The notes under the pieces: model-generated
The model's input: only the letters and a program-made list of their open reading frames with translations
Database searches by the model: none
What the model was told of the DNA's origin: nothing
Assembly (NCBI GenBank): GCA_031963465.1
Contig: JASSUG010000002.1
Coordinates: 372,001-436,000, forward strand
Length of the DNA: 64,000 bases
Direction: 5' to 3'
From: Mycoavidus cysteinexigens_B
GTDB lineage: Bacteria > Pseudomonadota > Gammaproteobacteria > Burkholderiales > Burkholderiaceae
Shown: positions 1 to 9,600 of the stretch, one piece after another
Position numbering within the stretch: position 1 is the first letter of the stretch
Layout of the letters: each line of letters opens with the position of its first letter
Translations under genes and position numbers: made by a program

Positions 1-614
1 GCCTGCGCACGTGTTTGAACCACCGCCAGGGTTTGCGGTAACACATCATCCGCGACATAAAACACCGGCGAGTGGGTCGTGCTGATGCGCCATAATAGCC
101 CCATCGCCTCAGCCGCCGCGGTGGCTTCGTCAAGCATCGATGCATTCGCTATCGCCAGGCCAGTTAAATCAGTCACCATCTGCTGAAAATTCAGTAATGC
201 GGTCAATCGCCCCTGTGAAATTTCTGGCTGATAAGGGGTGTAAGCGGTGTACCAAGCAGGGTTTTCAAGCACATTACGCAAGATCACGCTGGGGGTATGC
301 GTGCCGTAATAACCCTGACCAATAAAACAGCGCAATACCTGATTTTGCGCCGCCAATGAACGAAGCTCAGCCAGTGCCTGCACTTCGCTTTTAGGTTCAC
401 TAAAAGCGCCTAATGGCAGCGCATCATGGCGTCGAATATCAGCGGGCACCACCGCATCTATCAATTCTTTACGTGAGGTAAAGCCAAGCTCAGTCAAGAT
501 CTGTTGTTGCTCTTCATCGCTTAGGCCAAGATGGCGCTTGGCAAAGCTATCATGAGTCTCCAATGCCTGGAGAGAAGAAGGAGAATCGATTGAATTAAGA
601 GAGTGGTGTCGCAT
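1..614 (-). CDS. gcvP: Glycine dehydrogenase (decarboxylating), P protein, N-terminal part
   Basis: This is the 5' third of the pyridoxal-phosphate P protein of the glycine cleavage system, which decarboxylates glycine and passes the aminomethyl group to the lipoyl arm of GcvH. The reading frame is open from the ATG at 614 to the window edge, so about 204 residues are visible and the catalytic lysine lies outside. Family-typical stretches are visible, including FAKRHLG near residue 24, an IGQGYYGT segment and the YQPEISQGRLTALLNFQQM region. It lies downstream of gcvT and gcvH on the same strand with 128 bp before it. No strong Shine-Dalgarno sequence precedes the start. Identification is firm; only the length is unknown. 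Confidence 0.95.
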   Translation of the reverse strand, partial: MRHHSLNSIDSPSSLQALETHDSFAKRHLGLSDEEQQQILTELGFTSRKELIDAVVPADIRRHDALPLGAFSEPKSEVQALAELRSLAAQNQVLRCFIGQGYYGTHTPSVILRNVLENPAWYTAYTPYQPEISQGRLTALLNFQQMVTDLTGLAIANASMLDEATAAAEAMGLLWRISTTHSPVFYVADDVLPQTLAVVQTRAQ

Positions 615-742
615 CGAGAACTGAATTGGGTTTCAAGCTCTGCTGTGCAGCAGGTTACTGCAAAACAAGGCAAACTACGAAGAAGTGAATAGGCGAGTCA
701 CAGCTGGCCTAAGTTGTTAGAGCCAGCTCAGTTTAAAGCAAG

Positions 743-1123
743 CTAACCGCCAAGCGATTGACGGTATGCTTCAGCACTCATTAATGACGCCAGTTCTGCC
801 TGCTCAGAGGGTTTAAGTTTCAAAAGCCAAGCCGCATATGGATCGGCATTAACGGCGCCAGGTTCATCTGCCAACTTCTCGTTGATTTCAAGGACCTCAC
901 CCGATATAGGTGCATAAATATCAGAAGCTGCTTTAACGGATTCAATCACCGCTAACGACTTGCCCGCGGCAATCTTGGTACCTTCAGTCGGCAACTCTAA
1001 ATAGACGATATCGCCTAGCGCCTCTTGCGCATGATCAGTAATCCCGATGGTGACAGTACCATCGATCTCAAGCCGCACCCACTCATGCGATTCAGTGTAT
1101 TGTAAATCTGCTGGAAGTTTCAT
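743..1123 (-). CDS. gcvH: Glycine cleavage system H protein
   Basis: GcvH is the lipoylated carrier that shuttles the aminomethyl group between the P, T and L proteins. The 126-residue length is normal for the family. The lipoyl-accepting lysine is Lys64 in the ESVKAASD motif, and the N-terminal ESHEWVR segment is characteristic. An AAGGA ribosome-binding site lies just upstream of the ATG at 1123. It sits between gcvT (51 bp upstream) and gcvP on the same strand, giving a standard gcvT-H-P operon. Nothing odd is seen. Confidence 0.97.
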   Translation of the reverse strand: MKLPADLQYTESHEWVRLEIDGTVTIGITDHAQEALGDIVYLELPTEGTKIAAGKSLAVIESVKAASDIYAPISGEVLEINEKLADEPGAVNADPYAAWLLKLKPSEQAELASLMSAEAYRQSLGG

Positions 1124-1174
1124 TAGTCATTCCTTTTGATTAAATCATGCATCATCGGAAAATTTAAAATCAAT

Positions 1175-2299
1175 TTAAAAGCAATTGACTAGCGCCTTGC
1201 CATGACGTACGAAAGGCAAGTTCACAACACGCGCAGCTAATTGTTTGTTACGAATTTGGACCTGTACCAGGTCCCCTACCTGCACCTCTGATGGCATACG
1301 CGCAAAGGCAATCGACTGTTGCAATACGGGGGAAAACGTACCACTTGTAATGACGCCTTCACCCGCTGCTGTCAACACCGTTTGATGCGCCCGCAAAACT
1401 CCACCCGTCTCGCACAATACGAGACCCGCGAAGGTTGCTCGGCAGCCAGCGCGCAATAACGCGGCCTTGCCAACAAAATCTCGAGCGGCCCCCAACTCGA
1501 CGGTCCACCCTAAGCCCGCATCAAGCGGCGAGGTGTTAATGTCCATATCCTGGCCATATAAATTCATTCCTGCTTCAAGCCGCAACGTATCGCGCGCGCC
1601 CAAACCACACGGACGCACACCGGCCTCAGCCAGCTTGGGCCACAAGGCGGTGACCGCATCAGCCGCAACGATAAGCTCAAAACCCTCTTCGCCCGTATAA
1701 CCGGTGCGCGCCAGCAACATTTCGCCGTATGGCGTAGCTGGCACAATTGCAAAACCAAATGGCTGCAGTGCTTCGGTTGCACTACGCGCAGCAGGCACTG
1801 TATTTAATACTTTTTCACAGGCGTGCGGACCCTGCACTGCAATCATCGCCAAATCACGCCGCGGCATCAGCGTAACGCCAAACTCACCCTCAGCATTTAA
1901 TTGGTTAAGCCAGACAATATCTTGCTCAGCCGTCGCTGCATTCACAACGACACGAAATAGGTCTTCACGAACCAAGTAAACGATTAGATCATCAATGACG
2001 CCACCTTGCGCATTCAGCATACACGAATACAATGCACGCCCGGGGGTTTTGAGTTTGTCAATATCATTGGCCAGCACGTAGCGCAAAAAAGTGCGCACAT
2101 CATCACTACCGACAGTACCGCCAAGGTCAATCACGCACATATGCGAGACATCAAACATGCCTGCATCCGTACGTACTGCCTGATGCTCATCAAGCTGCGA
2201 GCCATAATGCAGCGGCATCGCCCAGCCGCCAAAATCAACGATCCGCGCATTGGATGCGCAGTGCCTCGCGTAAAGAGGGGTTTTTTTCAATTCAGTCAT
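1175..2299 (-). CDS. gcvT: Aminomethyltransferase (glycine cleavage T protein)
   Basis: GcvT transfers the one-carbon unit from the aminomethylated H protein to tetrahydrofolate and releases ammonia. The 374-residue product has the N-terminal LYARHCASNARIVDFGGWAMP signature, the MFDVSHM motif and the GLGARDTLRLEAG folate-domain segment. The ATG at 2299 is preferred; a TTG codon directly before it is also in frame. This is the first gene of the gcvT-H-P cluster. The 155 bp upstream is too short to hold a tandem glycine riboswitch, and none was recognised. Confidence 0.96.
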   Translation of the reverse strand: MTELKKTPLYARHCASNARIVDFGGWAMPLHYGSQLDEHQAVRTDAGMFDVSHMCVIDLGGTVGSDDVRTFLRYVLANDIDKLKTPGRALYSCMLNAQGGVIDDLIVYLVREDLFRVVVNAATAEQDIVWLNQLNAEGEFGVTLMPRRDLAMIAVQGPHACEKVLNTVPAARSATEALQPFGFAIVPATPYGEMLLARTGYTGEEGFELIVAADAVTALWPKLAEAGVRPCGLGARDTLRLEAGMNLYGQDMDINTSPLDAGLGWTVELGAARDFVGKAALLRAGCRATFAGLVLCETGGVLRAHQTVLTAAGEGVITSGTFSPVLQQSIAFARMPSEVQVGDLVQVQIRNKQLAARVVNLPFVRHGKALVNCF

Positions 2300-2457
2300 C
2301 AAGCGCCGCCTGAGGAGAGTTCAATTCAATTATGAATAGTATACTGCCGAGAAACAATCAGTGAGTACCCCAAAATCAATCTTGCATGATCGATTTCGAT
2401 CACTTCAATACCATTTAAAAAATGCCCGCTTCTCTCTATGCTTAGGAAGTGCGACCT

Positions 2458-3465
2458 CTAAAACCGAGTCTCACGCGCAGCTCGTAAAAAACTATCCAGC
2501 AGCGGCGTGCAATCAAGTAACTCTGGCCCCTGTGCGCGATGAAACTCGGGATGCCATTGCACTCCCACGACAAATGGCGCTTTACTGTAACGCACCGCTT
2601 CGATGATATCGTCGCCCGCTGAGGTGGCCTCAACTGACAGATCGCGCCCCAGCGTTTTGACAGCCTGATGATGAATTGAATTGATGGTTGCCTCGTTCGC
2701 TGAAAATAGCTTAGAAAACGTTGCCCCCGCTGGAAAATTGACGGCATGCCGATGCACATCATATTGCTCATTCACATGCACGCCAGCCGTGGGGACATCG
2801 CTCGCAATATCTTGATATAAAGTCCCGCCAAACGCGACATTAATCAACTGGCAGCCGCGGCAGATACCGAGTACAGGTTTACCCGACTCAATAAATTCGT
2901 GCAATAGCTCAAGCTCATACATATCACGCACCCGGTCCCCTGACCATTCAGGACGAGTGGCTTCAGGCGAGTACGATTGCGGTGAGACATCCGCGCCACC
3001 TTGCAACACCAGCCCATCTAGATGCTTAGCATAATCGCGCAGCCGAATATTGCTGGGATGCAACATGCCTTGATGCCCTACCGTCGGAATCATAAAGACC
3101 AGAACGTCACGCGACATCACCCAGTGCGCAATAGATTCTTCTAAATATTGCAGCGTTTTACCGCGTAGCCCCTTGCCACCGGGTTCCGGATGGAAAATTC
3201 GCGCCGAGATACCGATGCGCAAGGTCCGTTGTGTAATCTGCTGCGTAGCTCGGCCATACAACATGCGCAAGCGCGCAGCAACGCTACGCCCGAAGACTGA
3301 CCACGCTGACTCATTCTCTTTTACATAAGAAGCAGTAGTAGAATTATCTGCTAAAGGAGCTGTCAACTCAGTTGATTCAGGCGTCGCCGCGACGGACGCA
3401 GGATTAGTTGACTCCGCCGTGGTTGCAGAGGATTCGACTACGGTCGAGGGTGAGTGTTCATTCAT
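2458..3465 (-). CDS. Class I glutamine amidotransferase, peptidase C26 (PuuD-like)
   Basis: This is probably a gamma-glutamyl hydrolase of the PuuD/C26 family, which cleaves gamma-glutamyl bonds (gamma-glutamyl-GABA in the characterised PuuD). Visible features are the GGADV motif near residue 157, the nucleophile elbow LGICRGCQ with Cys202, the HHQAVK segment and the GVQWHPE motif giving His305 and Glu307 of the triad. The first ~75 residues are an Ala/Ser/Thr/Glu-rich tail that looks disordered and is absent from typical members of about 250 residues. No polyamine-pathway genes are nearby, so the substrate is open. Confidence 0.85.
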   Translation of the reverse strand: MNEHSPSTVVESSATTAESTNPASVAATPESTELTAPLADNSTTASYVKENESAWSVFGRSVAARLRMLYGRATQQITQRTLRIGISARIFHPEPGGKGLRGKTLQYLEESIAHWVMSRDVLVFMIPTVGHQGMLHPSNIRLRDYAKHLDGLVLQGGADVSPQSYSPEATRPEWSGDRVRDMYELELLHEFIESGKPVLGICRGCQLINVAFGGTLYQDIASDVPTAGVHVNEQYDVHRHAVNFPAGATFSKLFSANEATINSIHHQAVKTLGRDLSVEATSAGDDIIEAVRYSKAPFVVGVQWHPEFHRAQGPELLDCTPLLDSFLRAARETRF

Positions 3466-3527
3466 TGCAATTGCCTATTCAGATGAATTCTCTCTATTTT
3501 TTAGCGACAAGCAGACAAACAACTCGC

Positions 3528-5288
3528 CTAACCATGATCTTGGTTATTATCAAAAGTTTCACGTAGCACGATTTGCAACCTAGCGTGAACTCGCACAAAC
3601 CAGCGCCACAGCACGACCAGCAAAAGCGCTGCACAGGCTAAAACCGCAATCAACAAATCGACAGGAGGCAGAATACGTCCGCTCAAAGCCGTCACCCATA
3701 AAAATACGCCAAACATCGCGATTGCGGGCACAAGCTCAGCCAGCGCATAGCGGATACTGGTTGTAAAGCGCCCCGTCACCACCGGCCGCACGCTAATTTC
3801 GGCTAATAAGAGCGCCAGCGATTTAAGCTTGCGGTAGATGGCAACTAGAAAAGGCATCGAGATAGCCAGCGCTGCACTCCACCATAAAACGTTTTGGACA
3901 CGTTCATCAGGCACTCGAGCGTTCACCCAGTCATCGATGCGGATCGCAAAATAAGAAACACCGATAAAAATGGCCGCAACCAGCGCAAGGTTTATCGCAA
4001 TCTGTAACACAATACTGCGCACCAGTCTAAAGACCGCAGCGTTATCGCCGGTGAGTTGTAAATTCGATAACCATTGCGCGTAATTAGAAAACAAGCGTAC
4101 AAACGGCCGGGGCAAGATTTCCGCAATGCGTTGCGTCAACGGATCAGCGGCTCGGATCAAATAAGGTGTAAAGAGCGTTGTCAGAGCAGAAACTGCAACC
4201 GCAACCGGGTAAAGAAAATCGCTGGTCACATGCAAAGACACGCCCAACGCCGCAATAATGAACGAAAACTCGCCAATTTGCGCCACGCTCATCCCGACTC
4301 GCATTGAGGTGCGGCCATCGCAGCCCGCCACGAAAGTGCCAAGTCCACAAGTCAGAATTTTGCCAAACACCACCACCGTTGTAATCACTGCAATCGGCCA
4401 CGCATAGTCGACCAATGCGCGTAAATCAAGCATCAGCCCGATCGTCACGAAAAAGATTGCACTAAACATATCGCGGAGCGGCGCAACCACCCGCTCAATC
4501 GAATGCAGCGCACGCGATTCAGCCATAATCGCGCCAATTAAGAAGGCCCCAAGTGCAATACTATAATCAAGCTTGACCACGATTAAACAAAAACCAAAGC
4601 ACAAGCCAAGCACCGTAATTAACAACATTTCATCGCGTTTAAAGCTCGCCACATATTGTAATAGGCGCGGTACCAGCAATAACCCGAGCACCAGCGAGAC
4701 GACCATAAACAACATTAGGCGCGCCAGAGTGATCACGACACTGCCGGCATCTACCGAGCCACTGCTCGCAATCCCGGACAGCAAGGCAATCATCGCAATC
4801 GCCAGAATATCTTCAACAATCAGAATGCCAAATACGGTTTGCGCAAAACGTTCACGTTTCAAGCCAAGTTCGTCTAATGCTTTGACAATAATGGTGGTCG
4901 ATGAAATCGCCAGCATGGCTCCAAGAAAAAGCGCATCCATGGTTTTCCAGCCAAACCAGCGGCCGATTTCATAGCCTAGCCACAACATCAGCACAATCTC
5001 TGATAACGCAGCGACAATCGCTGTGGCGCCCACTTTGGCAAGCTTGCGCAAACTAAATTCAAGCCCGAGCGAGAACATTAGAAAAACCACGCCAAGCTCA
5101 CCCAGCGTATGAATGGATGTCTCATCGCCAATTAACTCAAACGGCGGCGTATGGGGCCCAATAATCACCCCTGCAGCAATATAGCCCAGCACAACCGGCT
5201 GCTTGAAGCGATGAAAAAGCACAGTAACAATGCCAGCGATCAACATGATCACGGCAAGGTCATGAATAAAACCAATGGTATGCTGCAT
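3528..5288 (-). CDS. CPA2-family cation/proton antiporter without RCK domain
   Basis: A membrane antiporter of the monovalent cation:proton antiporter-2 type (KefB/YbaL-like). Roughly the first 390 residues form the Na_H_Exchanger domain, with the early GYIAAGVIIGP motif, the EFSLRKL segment and an acidic core helix in LDYSIALGAFLIGAIMAES. The last ~180 residues hold further hydrophobic helices and a basic tail, not the Rossmann-type TrkA-N/RCK domain found in KefB or YbaL. It therefore lacks the usual nucleotide or glutathione gate. It is transcribed divergently from dsbB across a 155-bp gap. Ion specificity cannot be read from the sequence. Confidence 0.85.
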   Translation of the reverse strand: MQHTIGFIHDLAVIMLIAGIVTVLFHRFKQPVVLGYIAAGVIIGPHTPPFELIGDETSIHTLGELGVVFLMFSLGLEFSLRKLAKVGATAIVAALSEIVLMLWLGYEIGRWFGWKTMDALFLGAMLAISSTTIIVKALDELGLKRERFAQTVFGILIVEDILAIAMIALLSGIASSGSVDAGSVVITLARLMLFMVVSLVLGLLLVPRLLQYVASFKRDEMLLITVLGLCFGFCLIVVKLDYSIALGAFLIGAIMAESRALHSIERVVAPLRDMFSAIFFVTIGLMLDLRALVDYAWPIAVITTVVVFGKILTCGLGTFVAGCDGRTSMRVGMSVAQIGEFSFIIAALGVSLHVTSDFLYPVAVAVSALTTLFTPYLIRAADPLTQRIAEILPRPFVRLFSNYAQWLSNLQLTGDNAAVFRLVRSIVLQIAINLALVAAIFIGVSYFAIRIDDWVNARVPDERVQNVLWWSAALAISMPFLVAIYRKLKSLALLLAEISVRPVVTGRFTTSIRYALAELVPAIAMFGVFLWVTALSGRILPPVDLLIAVLACAALLLVVLWRWFVRVHARLQIVLRETFDNNQDHG

Positions 5289-5443
5289 GCAGTATGTGTC
5301 CTTGAAGGCAGATACAATAATATGATTAGACTAAGCGCTAAAATCCAGCGCTCGCTCCCGAACTATAGCTTAAGCGAACCGCCGTTGTGACTTCTTCGCG
5401 CTACAATAGTTTTTAATTTAATGACTCCATTTTATCCATTTTC

Positions 5444-5968
5444 ATGAATCCAAGATTTGATTGGCTCCGTTCACCGCGTTTACTCCTGCTCAGCAGTCTA
5501 ATCAGTGTCGCATTTTTGGGCGGTGCATTCTATCTTCAATTCGTCGAAAACGAAGCCCCATGTCCATTATGCATCTTACAACGCTATGCACACCTACTCA
5601 TTGGGCTGTTTGCGCTAATCGGCGCTATCGTCCGCCATCGCCGCCTTAATTTAGCGCTCCATATACTCACGCTGCTGGCAACCGTCGGCGGCATTGCTGC
5701 CGCTGCGCGCCATATCTGGCTGCTTAAGCATCCATTTTTTAGCTGCGGCTTCGATGTTTTGCGTCCAATTGTCGATAATCTGCCCCTGGCCTGGATTTTA
5801 CCATCCGCATTCACCGTCAGCCGTTTATGTGAAGTACCCTATGTGCCGATTCTTGGCTTGTCGCTCTCAAGCTGGTCATTAATCGGCTATCTGTTGATTC
5901 TGGTTTTGATTAGCATTAGCTTCTTTTTATCATATAGGCTTGGCAGCGCAACAAAAAGCTCGTTATAA
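5444..5968 (+). CDS. dsbB: Disulfide bond formation protein B
   Basis: DsbB is the inner-membrane quinone reductase that reoxidises periplasmic DsbA. The 174-residue protein has four hydrophobic helices and both redox pairs: Cys40-Pro-Leu-Cys43 in the first periplasmic loop and Cys101 and Cys129 in the second. An LQRY motif follows the first pair, as usual. The end of the gene overlaps the promoter of the tRNA-Thr just downstream. No dsbA is visible nearby, which is normal since the genes are often unlinked. Confidence 0.95.
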   Translation: MNPRFDWLRSPRLLLLSSLISVAFLGGAFYLQFVENEAPCPLCILQRYAHLLIGLFALIGAIVRHRRLNLALHILTLLATVGGIAAAARHIWLLKHPFFSCGFDVLRPIVDNLPLAWILPSAFTVSRLCEVPYVPILGLSLSSWSLIGYLLILVLISISFFLSYRLGSATKSSL

Positions 5969-5969
5969 T
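5940..5969 (+). promoter_or_regulatory. Sigma-70 promoter of tRNA-Thr
   Basis: A TTGGCA box at 5940-5945 (five of six matches to consensus) and a perfect TATAAT at 5964-5969 are separated by 18 bp. The predicted transcription start is a few bases before the mature tRNA 5' end at 5980. The promoter lies over the last codons of dsbB. A GC-rich stretch follows the -10 box, as seen at stringently controlled stable-RNA promoters. Confidence 0.75.
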
Positions 5970-5979
5970 CGCCCCTCGT

Positions 5980-6055
5980 GCCGGAATAGCTCAGTCGGTA
6001 GAGCAGCGCATTCGTAATGCGAAGGTCGGGGGTTCGACTCCTCTTTCCGGCACCA
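5980..6055 (+). tRNA. thrW: tRNA-Thr (anticodon CGT)
   Basis: A 76-nt cloverleaf with encoded CCA. The acceptor stem pairs GCCGGAA with TTCCGGC, the D arm is GCTC/GAGC, and the anticodon loop TTCGTAA presents CGT, which reads the ACG threonine codon. The T loop begins TTCGA. The body closely resembles enterobacterial thrW as recalled, including the anticodon arm. Such tRNA 3' ends are common integrase targets, and a broken integrase begins 165 bp downstream in the same orientation. Confidence 0.95.
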
Positions 6056-6220
6056 TTTATCCTCAGCGATAGTCAAAAAAACCCCTCCGCAAAACCAATT
6101 AAAACCATATAAAATAAGGGTTTATCAGGGCTACTCATCCCCTATTTCCAACATAAAACCACGGAACAGAACACAGTTACACAGCTATTTTGTAGGTATG
6201 CCACCAAGGAAACATCCAAA

Positions 6221-6447
6221 ATGCCTACAAACATACTTCCTGACTCTAAGTGTAAAGCAGCAAAGCCCGCCAGTAAGGCATTCAAAATGTTTGATGGTGG
6301 CGGGCTTCACTTGTGGGTGTCACCCAAAGGTAGCAAGGTGTAGCGTATCGGGTTACAGGAAAGCCGCAGACAATCAGTTTCGGACCTTATCCAAACGTGT
6401 CGTTAGCGGATGCGAGAGCAAAGCGGGATGAACTGAAAGCCAAGATT
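6221..6447 (+). pseudogene. Tyrosine integrase remnant (DUF4102 arm-binding domain)
   Basis: The reading frame from ATG 6221 matches the N-terminal arm-binding domain of P4/phage-type tyrosine integrases: CKAAKP, then FKMFDGGGLHLWVSPKGSKV. A TAG stop at 6341-6343 stands where the family normally has tryptophan (a TGG codon). A frame change follows, after which another frame continues with ISFGPYPNVSLADARAKRDE, the family's next conserved block. The catalytic domain is missing. Nonsense mutation, frameshift and truncation show a dead gene. Position and orientation relative to tRNA-Thr fit a former integrative element. Confidence 0.85.
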
Positions 6448-6623
6448 AGAATATGTAATCAGATCGCTTCGCTCATTAAACAAGGGCGCATCCGCACTTC
6501 CGTATCCAACGCTTCTGCTCTACGCTTAACTTGCCACTTATCCATTTCAACTATTAATACGAACAACCGCTTGGTTTGGCAGATTTTTATTTCCGGCTTT
6601 AGAAGACTCAAAAATGAGGTGCT

Positions 6624-9600
6624 CTAGCTTCTTTTAGACAGTCTCTCCAATGCTTGCTTTCCAAAAGGGACTTGCCCGGGAACCTTCTTTTTCATAAAAC
6701 CCTTTAGCTCACTAGCCCCTTCATGAAACAAATCAGAAATTATTTCCTTGGAAGATACTGTGCTACCTTCTTTTTTTTCAAGCATTAACGCCCCGCGCTG
6801 CTTTAACAACTGCTCATTTCCTCCGCTTAATCCTTCGGCACCTCCGATTAAAGCACCTCTCACTGCCAGAAAATCATGCATCGTACTCCAGCAAAAATAT
6901 GCTTTATATTTCCGCTCCTCTTTTTTCAACTCCCACTGCCGAACAGAATTATCAGCGCTGCCAATCCCCAAATAGTGCCTGCCAGAAGTCTCTTTCAAGC
7001 CAATGCTACGGACTACCCCACAATCTTGAACCATCATTTGACACTGAGCCGTTTGCGCATCCCATAGCCGCACCGTCTTGTCAAGACTGCCCGAAGCGAT
7101 CTGCTGGCCACTCGGTGAATACACTACGCTCATAACATAGCTAGTATGTCCGCGTAAGGTGTAACCAGCCGCTCCGCTTTGGACGTCCCACAGACGCACC
7201 GTATTGTCCTCACTACCCGAGGCCAGCTGAGCGCCACTCGGTGAATACACTACGCTCTCAACAATGCCAGTATGGCCTTGTAAGGTGCGGACAGACTCTC
7301 CGCTTTGGACATCCCACAAACGCACCGTATTATCATAACTCCCCGAGGCCAGCTGAGCTCCGCTCGGCGAATATACTACGCTAGTAACGTAGCTAGTATG
7401 GCCTTGTAAGGTGCGACCAGGCGCTCCACTTTGGACATCCCACAGACGCACCGTATTGTCGCACCCCCCCGAGGCCAGCTGAGCTCCGCTCGGTGAATAC
7501 ACTACGCTCATAACATACCCAGTATGGCCTTGTAAGGTGTGCACAGGCGCTCCGCTTTGGACATCCCACAGACGCACCGTAAAGTCCCCCCCCGAGGCCA
7601 GCTGAGCTCCGCTCGGTGAATACACTACGCTCGTAACATACCCAGTATGGCCTTGTAAGGTGTGCACAGGCGCTCCGCTTTGGACATCCCACAGACGCAC
7701 CGTATGGTCATTACTCCCCGAGGCCAGCTGAGCTCCGCTCGGTGAATACACTATGCTCATAACACTGCCAGTATGGCCTCGTGAGCTGTGCACAGACGCT
7801 CCGCTTTGAACTTCCCACAGACGCACCGTATGGTCCTCACTACCCGAGGCCAGTTGAGCTCCGCTCGGCGAATACACTACGCTACGAACAGCGCCAAGAT
7901 GGCCCTGTAAGGTGTGCACAGGCGCTCCGCTTTGGACATCCCACAGACGCACCGTAAAGTCACACCCCCCCGAGGCCAGCTGAGCTCCGCTCGGTGAATA
8001 CACTACGCTCATAACATAGCTAGTATGTCCGCGTAAGGTGTAACCAGCCGCTCCGCTTTGGACGTCCCACAGACGCACCGTATTGTCCTCACTACCCGAG
8101 GCCAGCTGAGCGCCACTCGGTGAATACACTACGCTCGCAACAAAACCAGTATGGCCTTGTAAGGTGTGGACAGACTCTCCGCTTTGGACGTCCCACAGAC
8201 GCACCGTATGGTCATTACTCCCCGAGGCCAGCTGAGCTCCGCTCGGTGAATACACTACGCTCATAACATAGCTAGTATGTCCGCGTAAGGTGTAACCAGC
8301 CGCTCCACTTTGGACGTCCCACAGACGCACCATATTGTCATTACTCCCCGAGGCCAGCTGAGCTCCGCTCGGTGAATATATTACGCTATTAACATAGCCG
8401 GTATGGCCTTGTAAGGTGTGTACAGGCGCTCCGCTTTGGACATCCCACAGACGCACCATATTGTCATTACTCCCCGAGGCCAGCTGAGTTCCGCTCGGTG
8501 AATATACTACGCTAGCAACAGTGCCAATATGGTCTTGTAAAGTGTGGATTTTCCCCCAATTTGAAGTTGCATACACGCTGATCTTGCCGTTATAAAGTCC
8601 TACCGCACAGCTTTTCCCATCCGGTGAATACGCGCACGACCACACCGTATTCTCTTCTTGGAGATACGGCAATTCGCCAAACTGCGTCCCTGCCATCTGC
8701 GCTCCGCTTAAATTCGCCTCGCGCAGCCAAATATTACGTAGATTGGCCTTTCTTAAATCCGCTCCTTGCAACTGAGCAGAATCAAACATCCCAAAACTCA
8801 GATCCGCCCCTGGAATCTTGATTCCTTTTAAATCTGCTCCTTGAAATTGTACATCCGCCTTGACCAAGATCGTCATCGCATTGGCAGCGGCCTGCCGCAC
8901 CTCAGCATGGGTTTTTGAGCGCTCGATTATCCCTAAGAGCTTTTTCTTAAATGCCGCCTCTTGCTGAACACGCTCGGTCAACAATCGCACAACACCCAAA
9001 TCGCCTACCCAATGCTTGGGGGCCAAGGATACATCTCGCAGCGTTCGGCGGGACGCAACAGCTTGGGTTTCAAAACTATAGACTGAATCGGCGCTACCAC
9101 GACGGGAGCGGGTCTCCAGGGCTATGCACTCATCGAACGAGTCGAAGAGCACCCGCGCCACAAAATATTCAAGTAGCGATTTATGGATAAAACGGTATTG
9201 ATTCCCGCTTCGGCTCACCGGCCAGGCTTCGCGCAGCAGTTGCTGCTTACCTTCGCGTCCGAAAAAAGCCCCCTTCCAATTCCCCTCGTCTTTGAACAAC
9301 GAATACTCGACAACCGGCTTACCCGCATTCTCTGTGTAAAGGTGTACTGCTAAATCTTTCACAAATCCGATACCGTGCTGGACAAAACCATCATCGCACA
9401 GCTCTCTAAAGATCTCTTTTTGGGCTCCCGTTAAATCCTGTAGGCTTAAGCGCTGCTGGTTGCGTTCGAACCAACTTCTAACGAATTGCTCATACATGTC
9501 CAGGCGTAACTGCACAACACTTCGATCTTTCCCCTCATTTTCCAGGTACGGCAACGCTTCTAACACCACTCGTAGCAAAAACGGGTTGCTCACCAAGTTT

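Noticed and set aside
2303..2457. Possible glycine riboswitch before gcvT
   Set aside because: The gap to the next gene is only 155 bp and shows no tandem aptamer-like core.
7393..7692. Additional open frames within the WD40 repeats and in other large genes
   Set aside because: They repeat with the same 126-bp period as the WD40 units in the real frame and have no ribosome-binding sites, so they are shadows.
7060..8545. CRISPR-like array
   Set aside because: The regular repeats encode WD40 blades in frame, and there are no short repeats with unique spacers.
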